From positions 248,001 to 312,000 of the forward strand of contig NZ_FNON01000003.1 of NCBI RefSeq assembly GCF_900107045.1: a DNA stretch of 64,000 bases. Direction: 5' to 3'. The notes under the pieces are model-generated. The model searched no databases. It was given only the letters and a program-made list of their open reading frames with translations, and was not told where the DNA came from. Positions 17,059 through 24,346 of the stretch are shown piece after piece. The DNA comes from Amycolatopsis xylanica. GTDB lineage: Bacteria > Actinomycetota > Actinomycetes > Mycobacteriales > Pseudonocardiaceae. The number at the start of each line of letters is the position of its first letter. The stretch's first letter is position 1. A program made the position numbers and the translations under genes.

Positions 17059-17085
17059 ACAGCACATCCAGGCAGGAGGCACCCG

Positions 17086-17274
17086 ATGTCACTTCACTAC
17101 GTTCTCGAATGCGGGCATCAGCAGGCTCTGCCGACCATCCGCCAGATGCTCGCCGACCTGTCCTCGCTGCCCTGCTCCGCCTGGTGCGAGTGCTGCGACA
17201 CCCGGCGTGTCGTCATCGAACTCGCCGACCCGCTCGACGAGACCACGACCATCCCGCGGCAACGGGTCGGCTAG
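17086..17274 (+). CDS. Small Cys-rich protein, probable zinc-binding
   Basis: 62 residues from ATG 17086, with an ideal ribosome site (GGCAGGAGG) 6 bases upstream. MSLHYVLECGHQQALPTIRQ carries a CGH, and PCSAWCECCDTRRVV carries four more Cys, enough for a zinc ribbon-like knuckle. Short Cys-rich proteins of this kind are frequent hypothetical genes in actinomycetes. The gene is single, with a long stem-loop in front and two strong hairpins behind. Function unknown. Confidence 0.65.
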   Translation: MSLHYVLECGHQQALPTIRQMLADLSSLPCSAWCECCDTRRVVIELADPLDETTTIPRQRVG

Positions 17275-17287
17275 CCCACCCCGTTGC

Positions 17288-17333
17288 GCCGCGAAGGCCG
17301 CCCACCCGAGACGTCGGACGCGGCCTTCGCGGC
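17288..17333 (+). terminator. 14-bp hairpin after the small Cys-rich gene
   Basis: GCCGCGAAGGCCGC (17288-17301) and GCGGCCTTCGCGGC (17320-17333) are perfect arms with an 18-base loop, 13 bases after the stop. Likely terminator. Confidence 0.65.
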
Positions 17334-17363
17334 CTAAAACCTCCTTCAGGCGGGAGGAACCGT

Positions 17364-17401
17364 AGGGGCACCTTTCCCGGGGAAGCGGGAAGGGTGCCCC
17401 T
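17364..17401. terminator. 16-bp hairpin between convergent genes
   Basis: AGGGGCACCTTTCCCG (17364-17379) pairs with CGGGAAGGGTGCCCCT (17386-17401) with one G-T wobble and a GGGAAG loop. It lies 16 bases beyond the stop of the dehydratase-like gene on the other strand and can serve as its terminator. Confidence 0.65.
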
Positions 17402-17417
17402 CACGAGTTTCCAGGCG

Positions 17418-18200
17418 TCAGGGGCGCAGGATGAGGGAGACGTCGAAGAGCTCGGCGCGCAGTGCGCCGTCTTCGTCGAAGAAGGCGATGTCGCACTCGG
17501 CCTCGACGTCGTGGATCTGCCTGGCCCACACCACGCAGGAGACCGGCCCCGGCGCGAGGCCGGCGCGGTGCACCCGGCAGGCGCCGACGGCCATCGGGAG
17601 TGAGGCGCCGCCCAGCTCGAGCTCCGCCCAGAGGACCGCGATCTGCAGGCCGCCGTCCAGCATGGCCGGGTCGGTGTGCCAGTCGGCGTCGCCCCAGCCC
17701 GCTGACCGTGAGCCGACCAGCGTGCCCGCCGCGCCGGAGGACGAGAAGCCGGTGAGGGACCGGAGGACCTGGAAGCTGCTGCCGTGGAAGAGGGTGCGGC
17801 CGTCGTAGACCTCGTCGTCGATCCACGGCACGAGGTCGCGGGGCTGCTCGCGGCCCGCCAGGCTGCCGTTGCGGGTGTGGCCGAGCACGCCGTGCGCGCG
17901 GTAGTGCGGGGGCCTGCCGGGCGCGGTGAAGAGATCGAGGGTCAGCATCTGGTCGCTGAGGGCGCAGGCGACGCGGACCGTGGTGCCCGCGCCGCCGAAG
18001 TCCTCGATCACCAGCTTGCGGTAGACCTTCACGGCACGGATCTCGAGCACGTCGGCGTCCGGGGTGAACTCGCGGGCCGCGTGCGTGAACCATTCGAGCG
18101 CCATCACGACCGGGAGCACGAGTGCCCCACCCACCTCGTGGTCGGCGAGATAGGGATGAGATCGTGCGGTCAGCGTGTACTCGGCATTGAAGTATTTCAC
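17418..18200 (-). CDS. Stand-alone polyketide dehydratase (double hot-dog) protein
   Basis: 260 residues from GTG 18200. The whole protein is one PKS dehydratase-like domain: HPYLADHEVGGALVLP gives the catalytic His (about residue 21) in the first hot-dog, and DPAMLDGGLQIAVLW gives the catalytic Asp (about 182) in the second. KS, AT, KR and ACP are absent. DH domains remove water from a beta-hydroxyacyl-ACP. Near the enediyne PKS a free DH could act in trans on the polyene, or it may serve a separate product. It is divergent from the AfsR-like regulator, 84 bases apart, with a palindrome between, and both may be controlled together. Confidence 0.75.
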   Translation of the reverse strand: MKYFNAEYTLTARSHPYLADHEVGGALVLPVVMALEWFTHAAREFTPDADVLEIRAVKVYRKLVIEDFGGAGTTVRVACALSDQMLTLDLFTAPGRPPHYRAHGVLGHTRNGSLAGREQPRDLVPWIDDEVYDGRTLFHGSSFQVLRSLTGFSSSGAAGTLVGSRSAGWGDADWHTDPAMLDGGLQIAVLWAELELGGASLPMAVGACRVHRAGLAPGPVSCVVWARQIHDVEAECDIAFFDEDGALRAELFDVSLILRP

Positions 18201-18215
18201 TGCCGGAAACCGTAA

Positions 18216-18232
18216 GACGGCAATTTGCCGTC
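18216..18232. promoter_or_regulatory. 17-bp inverted repeat in divergent promoter region
   Basis: GACGGCAA-T-TTGCCGTC, perfect 8-bp arms with one central base, between the dehydratase-like gene (start 18200) and the AfsR-like gene (start 18285). Likely an operator for one or both. Confidence 0.55.
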
Positions 18233-18284
18233 GGCCGGGCGATCTTCCGGCGAAGGTAGGAGCCGGGAAGGAAGTGGGTAGCCG

Positions 18285-21083
18285 ATGTTCGAATTCCGGC
18301 TACTGGGGCAGTTCGAGGTATGGTCCGGTGAGGAGCGCCGCATTGTCGGCGGGGGCGGGCAGCAGGCGCTGCTCGCCGCGCTCGTGCTGGACATCGGGCA
18401 GACCGTGTCCGTCGAACGGCTGGCAAGTGTGCTGTGGGACGGAAAGCCGCCGCCCACCTATCGGCAGCAGGTGTACAAACGGGTGCACGCGCTGCGGTCG
18501 GTTCTGGACGCTTCGGCGGTCGTGACCGAGGAGGCCGGTTATCGGCTCGATCTGCCCGCGCACTGTTCGGATCTCGCGCGATTCACCGAACTGGTCGCTT
18601 CGGCGCGGGCGAGCCAATCGGTTCGCATATTCCGGAAAGCGCTGTCACTGTGGCGTAAACCGGCGCTCGAGGGGATCGAAAGCACGGTATTGCGGAAAGC
18701 GGGCGCCGAGCTGGACGAAGAACGGCGGCGGGTGTTCCGGGAATGCGCGGAACTCGAACAGCGGCTCGCCGAAGAGCGTCCTGGCGCGCCCGCCTGCCTG
18801 CCGATGGACTTGCCGAGTTTCACCGGACGGGCGGCCGAACTCGCCGAGCTGGACCGGATTCACGGCGGCGCGCAGGGCACCGCGGTGGTGATCACCTCGA
18901 TCGCGGGCACCGCCGGGGTCGGCAAGACCGCGCTCGCCGTGCACTGGGCGCATCGCACACGGCACCTGTTCCCCGATGGCCAGCTGTACGTGAACCTGCG
19001 CGGGTTCGACCGGGCCGGGCCGATGGCCACCGAGGTGGCGCTGACCCTGCTGCTGCGCGAACTCGGCATGGCAGGCGCGCACATCCCGGTCGAGCCGGAG
19101 GCGCTCGCGCTGCTCTATCGCTCCACTGTGGACGGTAAACGGCTGCTCATCGTGCTCGACAACGCCGCGGACGCGGGCCAGGTCCGGCCGCTGCTGCCCG
19201 GCTCCGCGGGCTGTTTCGTGGTCGTCACCAGCCGCAACGCGCTGACCGGGTTGTCGGCGTTGCACGACGCGAAGAGGATCACCCTGGACCCGATGTCGGC
19301 GGCCGAGTCCTCGGCGCTGCTGGCGCGGATATTGGGCGGCGACACGGTCGCGGCGGATCCGGCGGCCGCGGCCAGGCTGGCCGAGCTGTGCGGGCATTTG
19401 CCGCTGGCGCTGCGCGTCGCGGCCGCGAACCTGACCAGGCACGGGAGTGTCGCGGGGCTGGCTGGCAGGCTCGCCGAGGGCGACCGGCTCACCCAGCTCC
19501 GCATCGACGGCGACCCGGACGCGAGCGTCGCGGTCGCGTTCGACCTGTCGTACGGCGCCGTCCGGCCCGCCGCCCAGGACCTGCTGCGGCTGCTCAGCGT
19601 CGCGCCGGGGCCGGACCTCGCGCTCGACGCGGTCACCGCGCTGAACGGCGGTGACGCGGCCGGGCTGCTCGACGAGCTGGAGACGACGCATCTGGTCGAG
19701 CAGCACCTGCCCGGCCGCTACCGCCTGCACGACCTGATCAAGCTGTACGCGCGGAGCCGGGGCGCCGACGACGCGGCGGTCACCCGGTTGCTGGGCTTCT
19801 ACCTGGCGAGCGTCGGCAACGCGACCGCCGTGCTGAGCCCGCTCGCGAACTCCCCCGCCGGCGAGGCGGGCCGGGCGTTCACCGACGGGCCGGACGCGAT
19901 GGGCTGGCTCGAAGCGGAGGGCCAGAACCTCGTCGCCGCCACGGAATGGGCCCACGAGCTGGGCGCCGATCTGCTGTGCACGCGGCTGGTGGACGCGTTG
20001 CGCGGGGTGTTCTGGCTGAACCGGCAGATCGGCGACTGGCTGGCGACCGGCGAACTCGGCCTCGCCTCCGCGCGACGGCTGGGTGACGCCGCGCTCGAGG
20101 CCGCGATGCACCGGACGCTCGGGCTGGCGCATTACGTCGCCAGGGACATGGACAGCGCGCTGGATCACTCGTTCCAGGCGATCGCGTTGTGGCTCGAGCT
20201 CGGCGATTGGGAAGGCGCCGCGGGGATGCGGCTCAACCTGGCCATCGCGTACCTGTTCCACGGCAGGCACGACATCGCGCTGAGGCACGCGCGCAAGGCG
20301 TTGAGCCTGGGCGACGAGCACGGGCTGGAGCGAGTGCGGACCACCGCGCTGAGTGCGGAGATCGAGTGCGAGATGGCGCTCGGCGACGCCGAAGGGACCG
20401 AGCGGGCGGCCGATCGCCTGCGGCGGATGGCGGAGGCTTCGGGTGACAAAGCGTTGCAGGCCAACGCTCTCGCCGCGCGTGGGTGGGCTCTGCACCAGCT
20501 CGGCCGGACCGCCGAGGCCGACGCGGACTTCGCGGCCTCGGCCGCGCTCGGCGTGAAGGCCAGGCACGCTTACACGTTGGAGCAGCTCGGCGGCGTCTTC
20601 CTTTCGCTGGGCTACGACGCCACGGCTGAGCTGCTGATCAAGCAGTCACGGGTCAAGCTGCACGAACTCGCCGAGCCACGGTGGAAGAGCGAGTCGCTGC
20701 ACGGGCTCGCGCAGGTCCAGCATCACCTCGGGCGCCTGGACGAGGCGCTGAGGCTGGAACTCGACGCACTGCGGATCGCCGACGACGTCGGGCACACCCC
20801 GGTCCGGATCGAAGGCCTGCTGGGGCTGACGGATCTGATGCTCGCGCGCGGGGAGCCGTTGCTCGCGCAGGAGCACGCCGTGGAGGCTTTACGGCTCTGC
20901 GAGGAGCACGGGTGGGCGCTGTTCCTTGGCAGGGCAAGACATGCGCTGGCTGCGGTGAATCTCGCGCTCGGACGGCCTGAGGACGCGCGCAAGCACGCCG
21001 AGCTGGCGCTCGAGCTGCATCGGTCGTCCGGGCAGCGCCTGCGTGAAGCGGAGACCTTGGCCTTGCTCGCGCGTTTGCCCTAG
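18285..21083 (+). CDS. AfsR/SARP-type regulator with NB-ARC and TPR domains
   Basis: 932 residues from ATG 18285 after GGGAAGGAAG. Residues about 1-90 are an OmpR-like SARP DNA-binding domain (FEFRLLGQFEVWSGEERRIV, QQALLAALVLD). The bacterial activation (BTAD) domain is short: it starts at LARFTELVASARAS and ends near EQRLAEERPG, so its usual C-terminal helices are missing. Next come NB-ARC (AGTAGVGKTALAV Walker A, LLIVLDNAADAGQ Walker B, GHLPLALRVAAANL) and about 400 residues of TPR helices. AfsR-like proteins activate antibiotic genes after ATP-driven switching. Its place at the edge of the enediyne region makes it a candidate pathway regulator. Confidence 0.85.
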   Translation: MFEFRLLGQFEVWSGEERRIVGGGGQQALLAALVLDIGQTVSVERLASVLWDGKPPPTYRQQVYKRVHALRSVLDASAVVTEEAGYRLDLPAHCSDLARFTELVASARASQSVRIFRKALSLWRKPALEGIESTVLRKAGAELDEERRRVFRECAELEQRLAEERPGAPACLPMDLPSFTGRAAELAELDRIHGGAQGTAVVITSIAGTAGVGKTALAVHWAHRTRHLFPDGQLYVNLRGFDRAGPMATEVALTLLLRELGMAGAHIPVEPEALALLYRSTVDGKRLLIVLDNAADAGQVRPLLPGSAGCFVVVTSRNALTGLSALHDAKRITLDPMSAAESSALLARILGGDTVAADPAAAARLAELCGHLPLALRVAAANLTRHGSVAGLAGRLAEGDRLTQLRIDGDPDASVAVAFDLSYGAVRPAAQDLLRLLSVAPGPDLALDAVTALNGGDAAGLLDELETTHLVEQHLPGRYRLHDLIKLYARSRGADDAAVTRLLGFYLASVGNATAVLSPLANSPAGEAGRAFTDGPDAMGWLEAEGQNLVAATEWAHELGADLLCTRLVDALRGVFWLNRQIGDWLATGELGLASARRLGDAALEAAMHRTLGLAHYVARDMDSALDHSFQAIALWLELGDWEGAAGMRLNLAIAYLFHGRHDIALRHARKALSLGDEHGLERVRTTALSAEIECEMALGDAEGTERAADRLRRMAEASGDKALQANALAARGWALHQLGRTAEADADFAASAALGVKARHAYTLEQLGGVFLSLGYDATAELLIKQSRVKLHELAEPRWKSESLHGLAQVQHHLGRLDEALRLELDALRIADDVGHTPVRIEGLLGLTDLMLARGEPLLAQEHAVEALRLCEEHGWALFLGRARHALAAVNLALGRPEDARKHAELALELHRSSGQRLREAETLALLARLP

Positions 21084-21086
21084 GCC

Positions 21087-21133
21087 CGGGATAAAGCGGG
21101 CTTTATCCCGCTCCGGCATAAAGCCCGCTTTAT
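21087..21133. terminator. Two GGGATAAAGC-family hairpins between convergent genes
   Basis: CGGGATAAAGC-GG-GCTTTATCCCG (21087-21110) and ATAAAGC-CC-GCTTTAT (21118-21133). They lie between the AfsR-like gene (stop 21083) and the CMD gene (stop 21141) and probably stop transcription from both sides. Confidence 0.7.
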
Positions 21134-21140
21134 CCCGTTC

Positions 21141-21680
21141 TCAGGCGAGGTGCTCGGCGAGGCCCGCGTAGCCGATGTCGTGGAGGCGCTTGCCCGAGGT
21201 GGCCGCGTAGCCGGGGCCTGCTTCGATGCCGAGGCCCTCGACCATGCGGTTCATGAAGTTGAACAGCGCGCAGACGACGACCGCGTCGTGCAGGGCGCGG
21301 TCGTCCCAGCCTGCCGCGAAGACCGCTTCGGCGTCCTCGGCGGTGATCTTGGCCGGCGTGCGGGTGAGCTTGCCGACGTAGCGGAGCACCGGCTTGAGCT
21401 TGTCGTCGATCGGGGCGGAGTCGAGGTCCGTCAACGCCGCGGTGAGCAGCCCTTCCGGCACGCCGAACGCCTCCGCGGTCACCGTGTGGATGCCGTGGCA
21501 GTAGTCGCAGCTGTTGACGCCCGAGACGTACGCGGCCAGCAGCTCGCGCTCGCCGGGGGTGAACACCGACGGGCCGCGCAGGACGACCTCGTGGAGGTCG
21601 AGCAGCGGGCGCGCGGTGTCCGGGTTGGCCTGGAACACCTGCAGGAGATGGGAATCCGCGGGCAGGGACTTCAGGAACAT
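21141..21680 (-). CDS. Carboxymuconolactone decarboxylase/AhpD-like peroxidase-related protein
   Basis: 179 residues from ATG 21680, with GGGAG 5 bases upstream. ERELLAAYVSGVNSCDYCHGIHT holds the E...CxxC...H active site of AhpD-like alkylhydroperoxidases, and ALFNFMNRMVEGLG is the second family motif. Such proteins reduce peroxides through the CxxC pair. The gene lies 13 bases after a small conserved gene on the same strand, likely an operon. A second CMD protein sits at 35872, so the cluster region may need oxidative protection. Confidence 0.8.
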   Translation of the reverse strand: MFLKSLPADSHLLQVFQANPDTARPLLDLHEVVLRGPSVFTPGERELLAAYVSGVNSCDYCHGIHTVTAEAFGVPEGLLTAALTDLDSAPIDDKLKPVLRYVGKLTRTPAKITAEDAEAVFAAGWDDRALHDAVVVCALFNFMNRMVEGLGIEAGPGYAATSGKRLHDIGYAGLAEHLA

Positions 21681-21693
21681 CCGTTCTCCCTCA

Positions 21694-21951
21694 TCACACT
21701 TCGGCACCGATGTGCAGGATATCGAATGTCTCCTTGTCGTGAATCCCGATCTTCACCCGGAGATCTTCCTTGACCTGGAAGATGAACCGTTTCGCCGTCC
21801 CTTCCGGGAACACGTCGTAGATCAGGAACGCCGTGCCATCCCCCACGGAGAACAGGGCTTTGTACATGGCGTTCTTGTCAGCCTGGCTGGCCGACGCGGC
21901 CCACCGTTCGAGCACAGGCAACCCCTCGGTGAGCCGGAGGCGCATAGCCAT
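21694..21951 (-). CDS. Small conserved actinobacterial protein (possibly DUF6235-like)
   Basis: 85 residues from ATG 21951, chosen for GAGGAGG 7 bases upstream; the open frame extends further but reads as non-coding. The protein has ERWAASASQADKNAMYKALF and ends KIGIHDKETFDILHIGAEV, with no Cys and no membrane segment. I recall similar short proteins in Pseudonocardiales but cannot confirm the family. It is probably co-transcribed with the CMD gene and shares a 178-base intergenic region with the divergent acidic peptide. Confidence 0.65.
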   Translation of the reverse strand: MAMRLRLTEGLPVLERWAASASQADKNAMYKALFSVGDGTAFLIYDVFPEGTAKRFIFQVKEDLRVKIGIHDKETFDILHIGAEV

Positions 21952-22129
21952 GCGGTGGCCTCCTCGCCAAAAAGAGCGGACTCCGGCAGCACAACCCAGT
22001 GTGCCGGTGGCACGCCTCGCCGGTCTTCTTCGATCTTGCCCAGGACCGGCGCAATGGAAAAGTTGTCGGTTACTGCCCCGAAGCGGTGTCCTTGCTATAG
22101 CAGAAAACACACTGCATGGGGAGTGAAAA

Positions 22130-22225
22130 ATGACTGAATACCTTGACCCTTATGAACTCTTCGCGGATGACGAATACGAAGCCGTCGCCGAAGACAGCTC
22201 GGAAGAAGTGGACAAAGCCGCATGA
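22130..22225 (+). CDS. 31-residue acidic peptide
   Basis: ATG 22130 is preceded by GGGGAG 6 bases upstream. The product (MTEYLDPYELFADDEYEAVA, then EDSSEEVDKAA) has 13 Asp/Glu among 31 residues and no Cys. Its stop overlaps the next start (ATGA), so the two small genes are translationally coupled. It could be a regulatory peptide, a DNA mimic-like inhibitor or a RiPP leader remnant; no family is recognised. Low GC at third positions is unusual for this genome. Confidence 0.5.
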   Translation: MTEYLDPYELFADDEYEAVAEDSSEEVDKAA

Positions 22226-22395
22226 GCGTGGTGAAGCGCCAGCGGACCTGCGCGGTCTGCGGCGCGCCCTTCGCCGACGGCGAGCAGGCCGAGCTGGAGC
22301 CGCTGATCGACGGCGTCATCCGCTACCTGGCGGTGCACCCTGGGCACAGCACGTGGCGCAGGTCTTACGAGGAAGAGTTACCGAAGGCGAGTTGA
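22222..22395 (+). CDS. 57-residue CxxC protein
   Basis: ATG 22222 overlaps the stop of the acidic peptide. MSVVKRQRTCAVCGAPFADG has one CxxC, and HPGH follows later, so two Cys and two His could bind a metal. The 3' end overlaps the acyl-CoA carboxylase epsilon gene on the other strand by 18 bases. Not recognised as a known family; possibly a small zinc-ribbon protein acting with the acidic peptide. Confidence 0.5.
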   Translation: MSVVKRQRTCAVCGAPFADGEQAELEPLIDGVIRYLAVHPGHSTWRRSYEEELPKAS

Positions 22396-22551
22396 GTCCA
22401 GAGTGGACTCTCGCCAGGCGGGCCCGCGCCACCGGGAAACCGGGGCATGCCTCACCGGCCGCGGCTGGGCGGCCAGTGAGGCGAGCACCGCGATCAGCGC
22501 GGCGAGCTCTTCGGCGTCCGGGACGCCACGCTCGATCCTGATCTCGGTCAT
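22378..22551 (-). CDS. accE: Acyl-CoA carboxylase epsilon subunit
   Basis: 57 residues from ATG 22551, overlapping the beta-subunit stop by 4 bp (ATGA). IRIERGVPDAEELAALIAVL is the typical N-terminal signature of AccE-type epsilon subunits; the C-terminal part ends in WRGPAWREST, also typical. Epsilon subunits bind the beta hexamer and raise carboxylase activity. The biotinylated alpha subunit is not in the window and must be shared from elsewhere in the genome. Confidence 0.82.
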   Translation of the reverse strand: MTEIRIERGVPDAEELAALIAVLASLAAQPRPVRHAPVSRWRGPAWRESTLDSTRLR

Positions 22552-24182
22552 ACCGGCGGATTCCCGTGCTTGCGCTGGGGCAGTGCCTTGCGCTTGTCGC
22601 GCACCATGGCCAGGCCTCTGGCGATCGCCGAGCGGGTGTCGACCGGGTCGATCACGTCGTCGACGAGTCCGCGCTCGGCCGCGTAGCCGGCGTGCATGAA
22701 CTCCTCGGTGTACTCCGCGACGAGCTTGCTGCGAAGCCGCGCGGGGTCCTTCGCGTTCGCCAGCTCCTTGCGGTGCAGCACGTTGACCGCGCCCTCCGCG
22801 CCCATCACGGCGATCTGGTTCGTCGGCCAGGCCAGCGACAGGTCGGTGCCGATCGCGCGGGAGTCCATCACGATGTACGCGCCGCCGTACGCCTTGCGCA
22901 GGATGACCTGCACGCGCGGGACCGAGGCCTCGCAGTAGGCGGACAGCAGCGTCGCGCCGTGCCGGATGATGCCGGAATGCTCCTGCTCGACCCCCGGCAG
23001 GAAGCCAGGCACGTCGACCAGCGTCACCAGCGGGATGCCGAACGCGTCGCAGAACCGCACGAACCGCGCCGCCTTCTGCGACGCCGGGCCGTCCAGCACG
23101 CCCGCGAACACCAGCGGCTGGTTGCCGACAATGCCGACCACGTGCCCGTCGATCCTGGCGAAGGCACAAAGGACGTTGCCCGCCCACAGCTCGTGGATCT
23201 CGAAGAACTCACCGTCGTCGGCGATCTCGGCGATGACCTCGCGCATGTCGTAGGGCTGGTTCGGCTCGACGGGGACGATCTCGGCGAGCCTTGGCCGCTC
23301 GTCGTTTTCGGCGTCCGAAGAACCGGTGTGCGGCGCCTGCTCCAGATAATTCCTGGGCAGCATGGAGATCAGATAGCGCACGTCCTCGAGGCAGCTCTCC
23401 TCGTCGTCGTGCACGACGGTGGCCACACCGGACAGTGAGCCGTGCACGTCCGCGCCGCCGAGCTCGTCGTGCGACACGCGGTGCCCGGTGACGGCTTCGA
23501 CCACGTCGGGGCCGGTCAGGTACATCCTGGCCGTGTCGCGGACCATGAACGTGAAGTCCGCCAGCGCCGGCGAGTACGCCGCACCGCCCGCGCACGGGCC
23601 GAGCACGACGCTGATCTGCGGGATCACCCCGGACGCCTCGACCTGACGGCGGAAGATGCCGCCGTAGCCGTGCAGCGCGAGCACGCCCTCCTGGATGCGC
23701 GCGCCGCCGCTGTCGTTGAGCCCGATCAGCGGTGAGCCGGTGGCGACCGCGAGGTCCATCACCTTCTGGATCTTCGCCGCGTGCGCCTCGCCGAGCGAGC
23801 CGCCGAACAGCGTGAAGTCCTGCGCGTAGACGTAGACGCGGCGCCCGTCGATGGTGCCGGAGCCGACCACCACGCCGTCGGTGTGCGGGCCGCCGGAGCG
23901 GCGCCGGGTCAGCTGCTGGACCTCGGTGAACGACCCCTCGTCGAGCAGCAGGTCGAGCCGCTCCCGTGCGGTGCGCTTGCCGAGCGCGTGCTGGCGCTCG
24001 ACCGCGGCCGGGTTGCCGTCGAAGATCAGCGCCCGCTGCTCCGCCCGGTGCGCGCGCAGCAGCTCCATCGATTTCGCTTGCTGTATAAGCGAAATCACCC
24101 TGCCGTCGGAGGACCGGCTCAGCTGACGCCAAGACCGGTCCTCCGGCGGCGGGGCGTACGCGAACCCGGCCCCTTCGCTCAC
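22548..24182 (-). CDS. Acyl-CoA carboxylase beta subunit (carboxyltransferase)
   Basis: 544 residues from GTG 24182, overlapping the upstream 55-residue gene (GTGA). Crotonase-fold N-half has GGSLGEAHAAKIQKVMDLA, NDSGGARIQEG and VLGPCAGGAAYSPALADF; the C-half has DVPGFLPGVEQEHSG and LRKAYGGAYIVMDS. The residue after AYGGAY is Ile; in characterised Streptomyces subunits this position separates Ile (broad acetyl/propionyl) from Asp (propionyl). An acetyl-CoA-accepting enzyme would make malonyl-CoA, the extender of the enediyne PKS. About 45 extra N-terminal residues precede the core. It is part of a tight four-gene unit downstream of the PKS genes. Confidence 0.88.
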   Translation of the reverse strand: MSEGAGFAYAPPPEDRSWRQLSRSSDGRVISLIQQAKSMELLRAHRAEQRALIFDGNPAAVERQHALGKRTARERLDLLLDEGSFTEVQQLTRRRSGGPHTDGVVVGSGTIDGRRVYVYAQDFTLFGGSLGEAHAAKIQKVMDLAVATGSPLIGLNDSGGARIQEGVLALHGYGGIFRRQVEASGVIPQISVVLGPCAGGAAYSPALADFTFMVRDTARMYLTGPDVVEAVTGHRVSHDELGGADVHGSLSGVATVVHDDEESCLEDVRYLISMLPRNYLEQAPHTGSSDAENDERPRLAEIVPVEPNQPYDMREVIAEIADDGEFFEIHELWAGNVLCAFARIDGHVVGIVGNQPLVFAGVLDGPASQKAARFVRFCDAFGIPLVTLVDVPGFLPGVEQEHSGIIRHGATLLSAYCEASVPRVQVILRKAYGGAYIVMDSRAIGTDLSLAWPTNQIAVMGAEGAVNVLHRKELANAKDPARLRSKLVAEYTEEFMHAGYAAERGLVDDVIDPVDTRSAIARGLAMVRDKRKALPQRKHGNPPV

Positions 24183-24346
24183 GCCGCCCGCCCCAGGCGG
24201 TCCTTGTCGCGCTCGATCTCGGCCACGACGTCGCTCCAGCGCAGCCCGCGGGCGAGCTGCGGGGTGCGCACCGGCGCGGGCTGGAACATCAGCAGGGAGA
24301 TCTCTTCGGTCTCGGTGGTTTCCGCGGATGCCTCGTTCGTGGTCAT
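24179..24346 (-). CDS. 55-residue protein coupled to the carboxylase
   Basis: ATG 24346 overlaps the epimerase stop (ATGA) and its own stop overlaps the carboxylase start (GTGA), strong evidence that it is translated. The sequence begins MTTNEASAETTETEEISLLM, then has LARGLRWSDVVAEIERDKDR near the end. There is no biotin Lys motif, so it is not a carrier protein. It may be an extra carboxylase-associated subunit or a small tailoring-complex component. Not recognised. Confidence 0.65.
   Translation of the reverse strand: MTTNEASAETTETEEISLLMFQPAPVRTPQLARGLRWSDVVAEIERDKDRLGRAA

Noticed and set aside
16634..17092. Minus-strand 152-residue frame with a hydrophobic stretch near 16950
   Set aside because: No ribosome site, runs antisense into the XRE gene, and crosses a clear terminator and stem-loop.
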